A stretch of DNA of 64,000 nucleotides from Streptomyces tendae (GCF_008632955.1 NZ_CP043959.1:4960001-5024000), one strand, 5' to 3'. Positions 42,201 through 50,241 are shown, counted from the stretch's first letter. A program made the numbers and translations. Notes: generated from the letters alone by a model not told the origin.

Positions 42201-43418
42201 ATGACAGCTATGACCCCCGGCTCGAACATCCCCCTCCCCACCGCCCGCGTGACGGTGGACGTCGCCGCGCCCGTGCGGCTCGACGTATCGGGCCTGCTGC
42301 TCACCGCCGACGGCAAGGTGCGCTCCGACGACGACTTCATCTTCTACAACCAGCCCTCGGGCCCGGGCGTGACCTACCGCTCCGGCGGCGGTTCGGCCCC
42401 CGACGCCATCACGGTCGACACCACAGCCGTGCCCACCGGCATCGAGAAGATCGTCGTGACCGCGAGCCCCGACGCGGCGGGCCAGACCTTCCAGGGCATC
42501 GAGCCCACCGCGACCGTCCGCGACGCCGACGGCGGTGCCGTGCTGGCGACGTTCACCCCCCCGCAGCTCGGCGGCGAGACGGCCCTGGTGATCGTGGAGA
42601 TCTACCTGCGCAACGGCGCCTGGAAGGTGCGCGCCGTCGGCCAGGGTTACGCCAACGGCCTGGCCGGCATCGCCACCGACTTCGGCGTCTCGGTCGAGGA
42701 GCCGGCCGCCCCGGCCCAGCCGGTGACCCCGCCGCCGCGCCGGTCGCCCCTGCCGCCCGCCCGCGCCCCGACGGCCGCCCCGCAGGCCCCGCCCGCCCCC
42801 GCCACGCCCCCGGCCCCGCCCGCCCCGGTGCCCGGCAGCGGGAAGATCAACCTCGACAAGGGCCGCGTCAGTCTCCAGAAGAACCAGACCGTCTCCCTGA
42901 TGAAGGGCGGCCGTCCGCTGCTGTCCCGGGTGCAGATGGGCCTGGGCTGGGAGCCCGCCTACCGCGGCAAGGACATCGACCTGGACGCGTCGGTCATCGC
43001 CTACGGCCCGCAGCGCAACCACATCGACAGCTGCTACTTCGGCAAGCTCCAGATCCTGGGCGGCGCGATCCAGCACTCCGGCGACAACCTCACCGGCGAG
43101 GGCGGCGGGGACGACGAGGTGATCACCGTCGACCTCGGCCGCCTGCCCATGGAGGTCTCGGGGCTGGTCTTCACGGTCAACTCCTTCTCCGGCCAGAAGT
43201 TCACCGAGGTCGCCAAGGCGTACTGCCGCCTGATCGACGCCACTACCGGCGAGGAGCTGGTCCGTTTCGACCTCACCAGCGCCGAGCCGCAGACCGGCGT
43301 GATGATGGCGAAGCTGATCCGGCAGTTCTCCGGCGAGTGGGAGATGACCGCGATGGGCGACTTCGTGAAGTCCCGCACCGTCCGCGGCATGGTCAAGCCG
43401 TCCGCCCAGGCGCTGTAG
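42201..43418 (+). CDS. TerD-family protein with two TerD domains
   Basis: The 405-residue protein contains two TerD domains (about 30-165 and 225-400) joined by a Pro/Ala-rich linker (about 168-212, PPPRRSPLPPARAPTAAP). The first has the calcium-site segment SDDDFIFYNQPSG and ALVIVEIYLRNGAWKVRAVGQGYANGL. The second has DASVIAYGPQRNHIDSCYFGKLQ and HSGDNLTGEGGGDDEVITVDLGRLP, matching the Asp-rich calcium motif. Such proteins are linked to tellurite and general stress resistance in streptomycetes. Its ATG could be 42201 or 42210. Confidence 0.9.
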   Translation: MTAMTPGSNIPLPTARVTVDVAAPVRLDVSGLLLTADGKVRSDDDFIFYNQPSGPGVTYRSGGGSAPDAITVDTTAVPTGIEKIVVTASPDAAGQTFQGIEPTATVRDADGGAVLATFTPPQLGGETALVIVEIYLRNGAWKVRAVGQGYANGLAGIATDFGVSVEEPAAPAQPVTPPPRRSPLPPARAPTAAPQAPPAPATPPAPPAPVPGSGKINLDKGRVSLQKNQTVSLMKGGRPLLSRVQMGLGWEPAYRGKDIDLDASVIAYGPQRNHIDSCYFGKLQILGGAIQHSGDNLTGEGGGDDEVITVDLGRLPMEVSGLVFTVNSFSGQKFTEVAKAYCRLIDATTGEELVRFDLTSAEPQTGVMMAKLIRQFSGEWEMTAMGDFVKSRTVRGMVKPSAQAL

Positions 43419-43438
43419 TCACGCGCGGCAGGCACGGG

Positions 43439-43474
43439 GAGCGCCGGGTTCCCCCTCGGGGGGACCCGGCGCTC
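43439..43474. terminator. Bidirectional terminator between terD-type gene and rsr
   Basis: An imperfect inverted repeat of about 16 bp (gagcgccgggttcccc with ggggacccggcgctc) lies between the two convergent stop codons. Confidence 0.75.
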
Positions 43475-43477
43475 GTC

Positions 43478-45064
43478 TCAGGCGGCGGCCCACGGCCAGT
43501 CGGCGCTGCGCCCGGCCTCCAGCAGCGGCACCGTCCGGAAGGCCGCGTCGGACAGCCCGCCGAAGGTGTGCCGGCCCGCCGTGCCCGACGGGCCGTGGCC
43601 CGCGCGGTGACCGGCGAGGTTCCAGGTGTAGACCGGGACCTCGGCCGGGACCTGCTCGGTGGGATCGCCGTGCCGGCTGGGGGCGTACTGCTCGTCGGTG
43701 ACGATCAGCACCCGGTCGTGCCCCTGGTAGTGCCGGCGCACCGCCTCGGTCGTGTCGGTGCCGCCGAGGTTCCCGAACCGGTCGAGGATCCTCAGCACCG
43801 ACTCGCCCCGGCGGAACCGCACCGGCGCGCTCGTCGAGCCGAACTCGACGAGGTCGGCCTTCGCGGCCCGCAGCGCGACCGCCGTGCCGAAGACGGCCGC
43901 CGCGTCCGCGCGGGTGAGCTCGGAGCGGTCCGACATCCGCGCGTAGAACATCGAGCCCGAGCGGTCCACGAGGACCAGCGTCCGGCCGGGCAGCGCGGGC
44001 ACGTTGGCCAGCGAGTGGCCGAGCGCCCGCTCCAGCGCGTACGACCACCGCAGTGACGGCGCGTGCCGGTACGCGGCGAGGTACCGGAAGGGGAACTGCC
44101 GCGACCGTGCGACCTCGGCGGGGTCGGCGATGCGCGCGGCGACCCGCGCGGCGACCTCGTCGCAGACGCCGGCCTCGTCGAAGTTCCGCAGGTTGCGCAC
44201 CAGTGCCATCGGGCCCATGGAGGGGATGACGGCCTCCCAGGCCGCCTTGTCCATCGACCCCTGCAGCCAGCCCGCCAGCGCCTCCCAGGTGAGGCCCGCG
44301 GCGGCGAGCCGCTCGGCACCACCGGGTGCCGTGACGACCGCGCGCCGGTCCTCGACGGGCAGCGCCATCAGCTCGCGGTGGGCGGTGAGGACGCGGTTCG
44401 AGGCGGGCGGCTCCGCGGTGTCCGGGTGGTGCCGGCGGTCGAGGGCGTACCGGAACAGCTCGCCCTGCCACGGCTTGTCCGGGTCCGGGGCGGCGTGCAC
44501 CAGGTTCAGGATGTCGCCGAAGCGGTAGCCCTTGGACGCGGTGTCGTACTTCAGCAGGGCCTTGCCCCCGTAGAGCCGGCGCACGGCGTCGGCGACACCG
44601 CGCTTGACCGGCTTCGGGATGTTCCGGCCGTGGCGGGCCGTCCAGTAGGCGAGCAGTTCACCGGGCTCGTCGGGACGGCGCAGCACGGAGTCCACGACCC
44701 GCCGGTTCGACGGACCACCGGTCGCGCCGGCGTCCAGCCGGGCCTTGACGTACTCGGCCGCGCCGACGAGCGAGGCGGTGCGCAGGTTGCCCTCGCCGCG
44801 CAGCCAGCCGAGCAGTCCGGCCGTCCAGTCCGGGTCGCTCACGGCGAGTTCACGCACGAGCTTCGCGAACCGGTCGTCGCGGGCGTCGCCGCTCTCGTAG
44901 AAGGTCTGCTGCGTCACGAAGTTGGACACCGCGAGCAGGAAGAGTTCCGAGCGTGCGTCGCGCTCGCGTCCACGGCCGCCCTGGTACGTACGCAGCACAC
45001 GGCCGGTGGACGTCACCCGCGACGTCGGCTGCGGCCCCGCGGCCCGCGTGTTGAATCGCGCCAT
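43478..45064 (-). CDS. rsr: Ro60 orthologue (Rsr), TROVE domain plus vWA domain
   Basis: The 528-residue protein is the bacterial Ro60 orthologue, which binds non-coding Y RNAs and misfolded RNA and can tether polynucleotide phosphorylase. The N-terminal TROVE domain (about 20-350) includes SELFLLAVSNFVTQQTFYESGDARDDRF, RTASLVGAAEYVKARLDAG, NIPKPVKRGVADAVRRLYGGKALLKYDT and GDILNLVHAAPDPDKPWQGELFRYALDRRH. The C-terminal vWA domain has the metal site LVLVDRSGSMFYARM (DxSxS) and GNLGGTDTTEAVRRHY. No rtcA or rtcB is adjacent. Immediately upstream on the same strand are three Y-RNA-like elements (45117-45499). GGGGGA precedes the ATG. Confidence 0.95.
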   Translation of the reverse strand: MARFNTRAAGPQPTSRVTSTGRVLRTYQGGRGRERDARSELFLLAVSNFVTQQTFYESGDARDDRFAKLVRELAVSDPDWTAGLLGWLRGEGNLRTASLVGAAEYVKARLDAGATGGPSNRRVVDSVLRRPDEPGELLAYWTARHGRNIPKPVKRGVADAVRRLYGGKALLKYDTASKGYRFGDILNLVHAAPDPDKPWQGELFRYALDRRHHPDTAEPPASNRVLTAHRELMALPVEDRRAVVTAPGGAERLAAAGLTWEALAGWLQGSMDKAAWEAVIPSMGPMALVRNLRNFDEAGVCDEVAARVAARIADPAEVARSRQFPFRYLAAYRHAPSLRWSYALERALGHSLANVPALPGRTLVLVDRSGSMFYARMSDRSELTRADAAAVFGTAVALRAAKADLVEFGSTSAPVRFRRGESVLRILDRFGNLGGTDTTEAVRRHYQGHDRVLIVTDEQYAPSRHGDPTEQVPAEVPVYTWNLAGHRAGHGPSGTAGRHTFGGLSDAAFRTVPLLEAGRSADWPWAAA

Positions 45065-45116
45065 GGTGAATTCCCCCGCATTCCTGTCGTATCCGAAAGG
45101 GAGGCGCGACAAAGGA

Positions 45117-45257
45117 GGGTGCCCGAGAAACGAGTCGGCCGCGGAACAGTTCAGGCGCGTCTTCCATTTCCGCCACACCGGCCCGAAGCCGATGACGGGA
45201 TTCGAACCCGCAGTGAACCTGATCCCGAAGTATCCGCTGCCTGCGCACCGGGCACCC
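45117..45257 (-). ncRNA. Y RNA-like gene 3, with permuted tRNA-like domain
   Basis: Read on the minus strand from 45257, GGGTGCCCG pairs with CGGGCACCC at the far end (perfect 9 bp). Then come loop GTGCGCA and upper helix GGCAGCGGA paired with TCCGCGGCC, mismatched only at the fourth pair, then TACTTC. Inside is a tRNA mimic in permuted order: T-arm GCGGG-TTCGAAT-CCCGT, acceptor hairpin CATCGGC-TTCGG-GCCGGTG (7 pairs), then a leucine-tRNA-like D-arm TGGCGGAAATGGAAGACGCG. TCAGG and CCTGA can form the anticodon-stem position. The 3' end is 53 bp upstream of rsr. Confidence 0.8.
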
Positions 45258-45270
45258 ACCAAATGCTGCG

Positions 45271-45345
45271 CCTCCCGAGATCAAGTCGGCGGCGGCATGG
45301 GATTCTTTTACGAGAAGAAGTAGCCGCGGCCCGCGCACCGGGAGG
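45271..45345 (-). ncRNA. Y RNA-like gene 2, short form without tRNA-like domain
   Basis: The 75-nt element begins CCTCCCG and ends CGGGAGG (perfect 7-bp terminal helix). The internal loop is GTGCGCG on the 5' side and GACTTGATCT on the 3' side; the upper helix GGCCGCGGC pairs with GCCGCCGCC except at the fourth position, and TACTTC follows. The 26-nt apical loop can form a weak TTCTT/AAGAA hairpin. The GACTTGATCT side resembles the conserved 3' strand of animal Y RNAs near the Ro-binding site. It lies 13 bp from element 3 and 16 bp from element 1. Confidence 0.72.
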
Positions 45346-45361
45346 TGCATGAAGTTGTGGT

Positions 45362-45499
45362 GTCCAGAGATCGAGGCCGGCGGAACCGACGAAGGTGCTC
45401 TGACCCCTGAGCTACACCGGCGCGTGGTGCCGGTGACGGGACTCGAACCCGCGACCGCCCCATTATCAGTGGAAGTAGGTCCTGCCTTCGCACCTGGAC
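45362..45499 (-). ncRNA. Y RNA-like gene 1, with permuted tRNA-like domain
   Basis: The minus strand reads GTCCAG (pairs with terminal CTGGAC), loop GTGCGAA, upper helix GGCAGGACC paired with GGTTCCGCC except at the fourth pair, then TACTTC. The 5' segment GGTGCGAAGGCAG is close to the human Y1 Ro-binding strand GGTCCGAAGGTAG. The tRNA-like part is T-arm GCGGG-TTCGAGT-CCCGT, acceptor CACCGGC, loop ACCACGC, acceptor GCCGGTG, then a canonical TA-GCTC-AGGGGTCA-GAGC D-arm. There is no free acceptor end and no anticodon loop, so it is not a tRNA. A TACAGT box is 7 bp upstream. Confidence 0.82.
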
Positions 45500-45506
45500 G
45501 TGCATC

Positions 45507-45512
45507 ACTGTA
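45507..45512 (-). promoter_or_regulatory. Candidate -10 for the Y RNA / rsr unit
   Basis: TACAGT on the minus strand sits 7 bases before the first base of the terminal helix of Y element 1, exactly where transcription would start if the helix forms the RNA end. No convincing -35 was found. Confidence 0.45.
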
Positions 45513-45877
45513 GGAGGACGGCCGTCGGCGGGGCGAGCGAATTATTCACCGGTCTTTTCGCCGCTCCACGGACCGGCGGCGACGGGCCGGATGTCCGCTT
45601 CCTTGTTTCCGGCGTACGGCTCGGGCCGTCGGGTGAGAAGGTCCCGCCGGTGACTGCGCTCCGTTCCTGCTCCATCCCGGCGCCGGTGAATGCGCTCCGT
45701 TCCGGCTCCTCCTCGGCGCCGGTGCCGAATGCGCCGCGGGCGGACGGGCGGGACCGGCGCTCGTCCCGGTCCCGCCCGCTTCGGAACACCGGCCGGACGG
45801 AGGCGGTCACGGGACCGGCCGCTTCCGTCGGCCGCTCGCGCGGGCGGATCGCCGCTCGCGCGGCGCCCGCCCGCGGG
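45513..45877. other. Intergenic region with a 36-bp tandem repeat
   Basis: This 365-bp gap holds two copies of a 36-bp unit (45647-45682 and 45683-45718, 31 of 36 identical, starting ccggtga) and the beginning of a third. A minus-strand frame spanning 45505-45810 is open for 101 codons and the repeat keeps its frame, but the composition is Arg/Pro/Ser-rich without a recognisable domain or ribosome site. I do not call it a gene. Confidence 0.5.
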
Positions 45878-47314
45878 CTAACCCCCCTGCTGCGACCGCG
45901 CCTTGAACGCGGCCTTCCGCGCTTCCTTCGCGATCTTTTTGTCGGAGTGCAGGCGCCCCATCGCCTCCAGGACGTCCGCCGTGGCGGGATGCTCCACCCG
46001 CCAGGCCGTGTCGAAGAAGCCGCTGTGCTGCCGGGCCAGCCCCTCCACCAGGGACCGCAGTTCCTCCGAGTTGCCCTCGGCGGCGAGCTGCGCGGCCACC
46101 GTGTCGATGGTCAGCCAGAAGATCATCGCCTCGGACGGCGGCGGCACGTCCCCGGCCCCGTGCTCGGCGAGCCACACCCGCGCCAGACCGCCCAGTTCGG
46201 CGTCGTCCAGCACCTCCCGCAGCGCGGGCTCGGCCGCGGCGCCCACCAGCGACAGCGCCTGCTGGCAGCGCAGCCGGCGCAGGGGCGCGCCCTCGTCCGC
46301 GCCGCGCGCCGCGGCCAGCAGCTCCCGTGCGGCCTCCAACGGCCGGCGCCGCTCCAGCCAGCGCTCGGTCTCGGCGTGGGCGGCGACCGGCGGGAACCCG
46401 GCCGTGCCGTCGAGCAGCGCGTCGGCGCCCTTGTCGGTGAGGTCGCCGACGGCGGGCGCCTCGAAGCCCGCCTCCAGCAGCCGGGCGCGCAGCCCGTACA
46501 GGCCGAGCGGGGTCAGCCGCACCAGGCCGTAGCGGGCGACGTCCGTGTCGTCCACCGGGGCGGCGGGCTCCTCGTCGGCGTCGGCCATCAGGTCCTCGTC
46601 GACGGGCTGGTACTCCACGAGCCCGATGGGCTCCAGCATCCGGAACTGGTCGTCCAGCCGCATCATCGCGTCGGACACCTGCTCCAGGACGTCGTTGGTG
46701 GGCTCCGGCATGTCGTCGGGCACGATGACGGAGGCGGCCAGCGCGGGCAGCGGCACCGGCGCGTCGCCGGCCTTGTCCTCGCCGACGGTCAGCAGGTACA
46801 GGTTGCCGAGCACCCCGTCGAGGAACTCCGCCTCCGCCTCCGGGTTCCAGTCCAGCGCGTCGAGGTCCAGCTCGCCCGACCCCTCGCCCCCGGCGATGGC
46901 GTCGACCAGCCCGCCGAGGTCCGGCACGCTCGCGTCGCCCAGCACGGTCTCCAGCGCGCCGAGCCACACGCCCAGCACGTCCTGCGGGGACCCCTCGGTG
47001 AGCAGCGCCAGTTCCGGGCCGGTGCGGACGGTGCCCTCCTCCTCGTCGACCACCTCGACGAGCCCGGTGTCGACGGCGACCCGCCAGGCCTCACTGGCCT
47101 CGGCCGCGGCGTCCTCCCCGGTCAGCCCCAGTTCCCCGGCGGCGTCGGGGAGTTGCTCCTCCACCAGTCCGCCGCCGGCGTCCACCCGGGTCCCGGGGCC
47201 GGCCCAGCGGGCGAGCTTCGCGGCCCGGGACAGCACAGGGGTGGACAGGGCGTCGCGCGCCAGCTCCGCTTCGGGGCGCAGCCGCGCCGGGGGCAGGGTG
47301 GAGCTGTCTGACAT
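45878..47314 (-). CDS. Large conserved hypothetical protein, acidic
   Basis: I do not recognise a named domain in this 478-residue protein. It is acidic and helical, with LARDALSTPVLSRAAKLARWAGPG near the N-terminus, EASEAWRVAVDTGLVEV and YGLVRLTPLGLYGLRARLLEAGFEAP in the middle (winged-helix-like), and a C-terminal repeat-like part (ARELLAAARGADEGAPLRRLRCQQALSLVG, DVLEAMGRLHSDKKIAKEARKAAFKA) recalling HEAT-type helices. It has no signal or membrane segment. It is transcribed towards the Y RNA genes but separated by 365 bp. The ATG at 47314 follows a GAGGAG. Confidence 0.75.
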   Translation of the reverse strand: MSDSSTLPPARLRPEAELARDALSTPVLSRAAKLARWAGPGTRVDAGGGLVEEQLPDAAGELGLTGEDAAAEASEAWRVAVDTGLVEVVDEEEGTVRTGPELALLTEGSPQDVLGVWLGALETVLGDASVPDLGGLVDAIAGGEGSGELDLDALDWNPEAEAEFLDGVLGNLYLLTVGEDKAGDAPVPLPALAASVIVPDDMPEPTNDVLEQVSDAMMRLDDQFRMLEPIGLVEYQPVDEDLMADADEEPAAPVDDTDVARYGLVRLTPLGLYGLRARLLEAGFEAPAVGDLTDKGADALLDGTAGFPPVAAHAETERWLERRRPLEAARELLAAARGADEGAPLRRLRCQQALSLVGAAAEPALREVLDDAELGGLARVWLAEHGAGDVPPPSEAMIFWLTIDTVAAQLAAEGNSEELRSLVEGLARQHSGFFDTAWRVEHPATADVLEAMGRLHSDKKIAKEARKAAFKARSQQGG

Positions 47315-47518
47315 CGGATGGTTCTCCTCGTGCCTCTTACGACTCAGCCGCTCAGCCTAGACGGATTTCCACCTATGCCGCCCACTTCCTCTCCGCGTCG
47401 GTGACCGTACATGGCCGAAACCTTGACAAGTGGCTTGGCCAGGCTGGACATTGACGCGCGTAGACAGGGTGTGTCCCGCACCCGCCCACCCTCGTTCCGG
47501 TCCCCGGAGGGAATCCCG

Positions 47519-49348
47519 TTGCCGAGCAAGCCGACCGCGCGTCTCGCCGCGCTCACCGTCGCCGCCGTGTGTTCCGCGGCGTCCACCGTCGTCCTCACGA
47601 CGCCCGCGCACGCCGAGTCCGTGCGCATCCACGACATCCAGGGCGACACCCGCGTGTCGCCGTACGCCGGCAAGCAGGTCACGGACGTGACCGGAATCGT
47701 CACCGGCGTCCGTACCTACGGTTCGTCCCGCGGCTTCTGGATGCAGGACGCCGCCCCGGACGCCGACCCGGCCACCAGTGAGGGCGTGTTCGTCTTCACC
47801 AGTTCCACGCCGCAGGGCGTCGCGGTGGGCGACGAGGTCTCCGTCTCCGGCACGGTCACGGAGTTCGTCCCCGGCGGCGCGTCGTCCGGGAACCAGTCGG
47901 TGACCGAGATCACCAAGCCCACCGTCACGGTCGTCTCCCGGGGCAACCCGGTCCCGGCCCCGGCGACCCTCGACGCGCGCTCGGTCCCGGCCGCGTACGC
48001 GCCGAAGGGTGACCCGGCGGCCGGCGGCTCGGTCAACGCGCTGCGCCTGCGCCCGTCCGCCTACGCCCTCGACCTGTACGAGACCCTGGAGGGCATGAAC
48101 GTCCGGGTGGCCGACGCCCGGGTGGTGGGCGCCACCGACCCGTACACCGAGCTGTGGGTCACGGTGAAGCCCCAGGAGAACCGCAACCGGCGCGGGGGCA
48201 CGGTCTACGGCTCGTACGACGCCCAGAACACCGGCCGGCTGCAGATCCAGTCCCTGGGCAGCGCGTCCGCCTTCCCCGACGCGAACGTCGGCGACGTCCT
48301 CGCCGGCGCGACCACCGGCCCCCTGGACTACAACCAGTACGGCGGCTACACCCTGGTGGCGAGCGAGCTCGGCGCCCTGGAGTCCGGTGGCACCGAGCGC
48401 GAGACGACCCGCAGGCAGCACCGCTCCGAACTGGCGATAGCCACCTACAACGTCGAGAACCTCGACCCGTCCGACGACACCTTCGCCGCGCACGCCGACG
48501 CGATCGTGCACCACCTCTCCTCGCCCGACATCGTGTCGCTGGAGGAGATCCAGGACAACAACGGCGCCAAGGACGACGGCACGGTCGCCGCCGACGAGAC
48601 GCTGGAGAAGCTGATCGACGCCGTCGAGGCGGCCGGCGGCCCGCGGTACGACTGGCGCGCCGTCGACCCGGCCGACAAGGAGGACGGCGGCGAACCGGGC
48701 GGCAACATCCGTCAGGCGTTCCTGTTCAACCCGGCCCGGGTCTCCTTCACCGACCGGCCCGGCGGCGACGCCACCACGCCGACCGACGTCGTCAAGGTCC
48801 GCGGCAAGGCCGCCCTGACCCTCTCCCCCGGCCGCGTCGCCCCGGACTCCGCGGCCTTCGAGGACAGCCGCAAGCCGCTGGCCGGCGAGTTCGTCTTCCG
48901 CGGCCGTACGGTCGTCGTCATCGCCAACCACTTCTCGTCCAAGGGCGGCGACCAGGGTCTGACCTCGCAGTACCAGCCGCCGGTGCGCGGTTCGGAGACG
49001 CAGCGCCACCTGCAGGCGCAGGAGGTCCACGACTTCGCGGCGAAGATCCTCAAGGTCCAGAAGAACGCGGCGGTCGTGGCGCTCGGCGACATCAACGACT
49101 TCGAGTTCTCCCGCACCACCGCGCTCATGGAGGGCGGCGGCACGCTCTGGTCCGCGATCAAGTCGCTGCCCGCGTCGGAGCGTTACTCCTACGTGTACCA
49201 GGGCAACAGCCAGGCGCTCGACCAGATCCTGATCAGCCCGTCCATCCGCCGCACGTGCTCCTTCGACTACGACAGCGTGCACATCAACGCGGAGTTCCAC
49301 GACCAGATCAGCGACCACGACCCGCAGGTCCTGCGCTTCAAGCCGTGA
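47519..49348 (+). CDS. Secreted endonuclease/exonuclease/phosphatase-family nuclease
   Basis: The 609-residue exported protein has a Sec signal (MPSKPTARLAALTVAAVCSAASTVVLTTPAHAES), an OB-fold-like domain (about 40-300; VTDVTGIVTGVRTYG, GFWMQDAAPD) and a C-terminal endonuclease/exonuclease/phosphatase domain. Its motifs are ATYNVENLDPSDDTF, SPDIVSLEEIQDNNG (metal Glu), VVIANHFSSKGG, VVALGDINDFEFS and ISDHDPQVLRF (catalytic Asp-His). It probably degrades extracellular DNA or RNA for phosphate and carbon. The start is TTG at 47519 with GGAGGG upstream. A TTGACA at 47423 may be a -35. Confidence 0.9.
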   Translation: MPSKPTARLAALTVAAVCSAASTVVLTTPAHAESVRIHDIQGDTRVSPYAGKQVTDVTGIVTGVRTYGSSRGFWMQDAAPDADPATSEGVFVFTSSTPQGVAVGDEVSVSGTVTEFVPGGASSGNQSVTEITKPTVTVVSRGNPVPAPATLDARSVPAAYAPKGDPAAGGSVNALRLRPSAYALDLYETLEGMNVRVADARVVGATDPYTELWVTVKPQENRNRRGGTVYGSYDAQNTGRLQIQSLGSASAFPDANVGDVLAGATTGPLDYNQYGGYTLVASELGALESGGTERETTRRQHRSELAIATYNVENLDPSDDTFAAHADAIVHHLSSPDIVSLEEIQDNNGAKDDGTVAADETLEKLIDAVEAAGGPRYDWRAVDPADKEDGGEPGGNIRQAFLFNPARVSFTDRPGGDATTPTDVVKVRGKAALTLSPGRVAPDSAAFEDSRKPLAGEFVFRGRTVVVIANHFSSKGGDQGLTSQYQPPVRGSETQRHLQAQEVHDFAAKILKVQKNAAVVALGDINDFEFSRTTALMEGGGTLWSAIKSLPASERYSYVYQGNSQALDQILISPSIRRTCSFDYDSVHINAEFHDQISDHDPQVLRFKP

Positions 49349-49397
49349 CGCGGGGGCGCTCGGTACCACGGCTGGAGTGCTTGGCGTCGTGACAGCG

Positions 49398-49447
49398 GAC
49401 GGCGGGGGCACGGAGCGGCGGTTCACCGCTTCCGTGCCCCCGCCGTC
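49398..49447. terminator. Strong bidirectional terminator
   Basis: Stems gacggcgggggcacgg/ccgtgcccccgccgtc and agcgg/ccgct give 21 pairs with one bulged T, between convergent stops at 49348 and 49469. Confidence 0.85.
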
Positions 49448-49468
49448 ACTCGCACCCGGACGGACCGG

Positions 49469-49828
49469 TCAGTGGTGTCGGCGCTGCACCATCACCGCAC
49501 CCACCGCGAGCATCACCAGCGCGCCCGCGGCGGCCATCAGCTGCGTGCGGTGCTGCTTGCCGACCTCACCCGCGTGGGCGGCGCTGCTGCGCATCTGCAC
49601 GGTCATCGCGCCGGCCCGGTCCCGCAGCTCGTCGGCGCGTGCCCGCGCCCGTGCCTTGACGTCCATCTTCCCGGCCAGCTCCTCGACGGTGTCGCCGAGT
49701 TCGTGCCGGGTCCGCTCGATCTCGCGGCGCAGCTCGTCCGGGCCCTTGGCCCCGTGCGCCGCCGCCTCGCTCGCGGCGTCCATGTGGGCTCCCGACGCGG
49801 ACGTCGTGCCCCTCACGTCGTGCGTCAT
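49469..49828 (-). CDS. DUF3618 protein
   Basis: The protein (119 residues) starts MTHDVRGTTSASG, then the DUF3618 segment DELRREIERTRHELGDTVEELAGKMDVKARARARADEL, an amphipathic helix, then a membrane helix LMAAAGALVMLAVGAVMV and the basic end QRRHH. It is probably anchored at the inner membrane with a helical cytoplasmic part. It overlaps the holin-like gene (ATGA), a conserved pairing in streptomycetes. The function is unknown; a role in envelope stress is sometimes proposed. Confidence 0.85.
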   Translation of the reverse strand: MTHDVRGTTSASGAHMDAASEAAAHGAKGPDELRREIERTRHELGDTVEELAGKMDVKARARARADELRDRAGAMTVQMRSSAAHAGEVGKQHRTQLMAAAGALVMLAVGAVMVQRRHH

Positions 49829-50241
49829 CGGTGCGCCCTTCCCTTGATCTCCTCGACGTCGGCCTTCACGCTGCCCAGCGTCCGCTCCGGCTTGGGAGGC
49901 GTGGCCCGGCGCAGTTGTCCGCGCCCGGTCAGCGCCAGCACGCCGGCGATCGCGAACAGCACCCCGGTGATGATCAGCGCAGCCGCCCAGAGCGGCAGCA
50001 CCAGGTCCAGCGCGGCGATCCCCGTGGCGGCCAGCGCGAGGAGTCCCGCGTAACCGAACGCCCCCGCCGCTCCCAGCATCCCGCCGCCGACGCCGGCCCG
50101 GCGCCCCTTCTCCGCCAGTTCCTCCTTGGCGAGCGCCACTTCCTGCCGTGCGAGTCGCGAGATCTGTTCGGTGGCCTGTCCGACGAGCTCGCCGACGCTG
50201 TGCTCGTCACGGACGGGCCGTTGTTGGATGGTTCCGGCCAC
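49825..50241 (-). CDS. Phage-holin-superfamily (DUF1469-like) membrane protein
   Basis: This 138-residue protein has an N-terminal amphipathic helix (SVGELVGQATEQISRLARQEVALAKEELAEKGRRAG), two membrane helices (MLGAAGAFGYAGLLALAATGIAALDL and LWAAALIITGVLFAIAGVLAL) and a charged tail. Despite the holin-like name it is a standard chromosomal family, not a phage gene, and is coupled to the DUF3618 gene. Together they look like a membrane-stress pair. Confidence 0.85.
   Translation of the reverse strand: MAGTIQQRPVRDEHSVGELVGQATEQISRLARQEVALAKEELAEKGRRAGVGGGMLGAAGAFGYAGLLALAATGIAALDLVLPLWAAALIITGVLFAIAGVLALTGRGQLRRATPPKPERTLGSVKADVEEIKGRAHR

Noticed and set aside
45190..45470. tRNA genes suggested by T-arm and D-arm sequences
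   Set aside because: The T-arm precedes the D-arm, the acceptor strands are joined by a 5-7 base loop, and no anticodon stem-loop exists. The Y RNA helices explain the flanks better.
49825..50241. Phage holin as evidence of a prophage
   Set aside because: The protein belongs to a chromosomal family paired with DUF3618, and no other phage gene is nearby.
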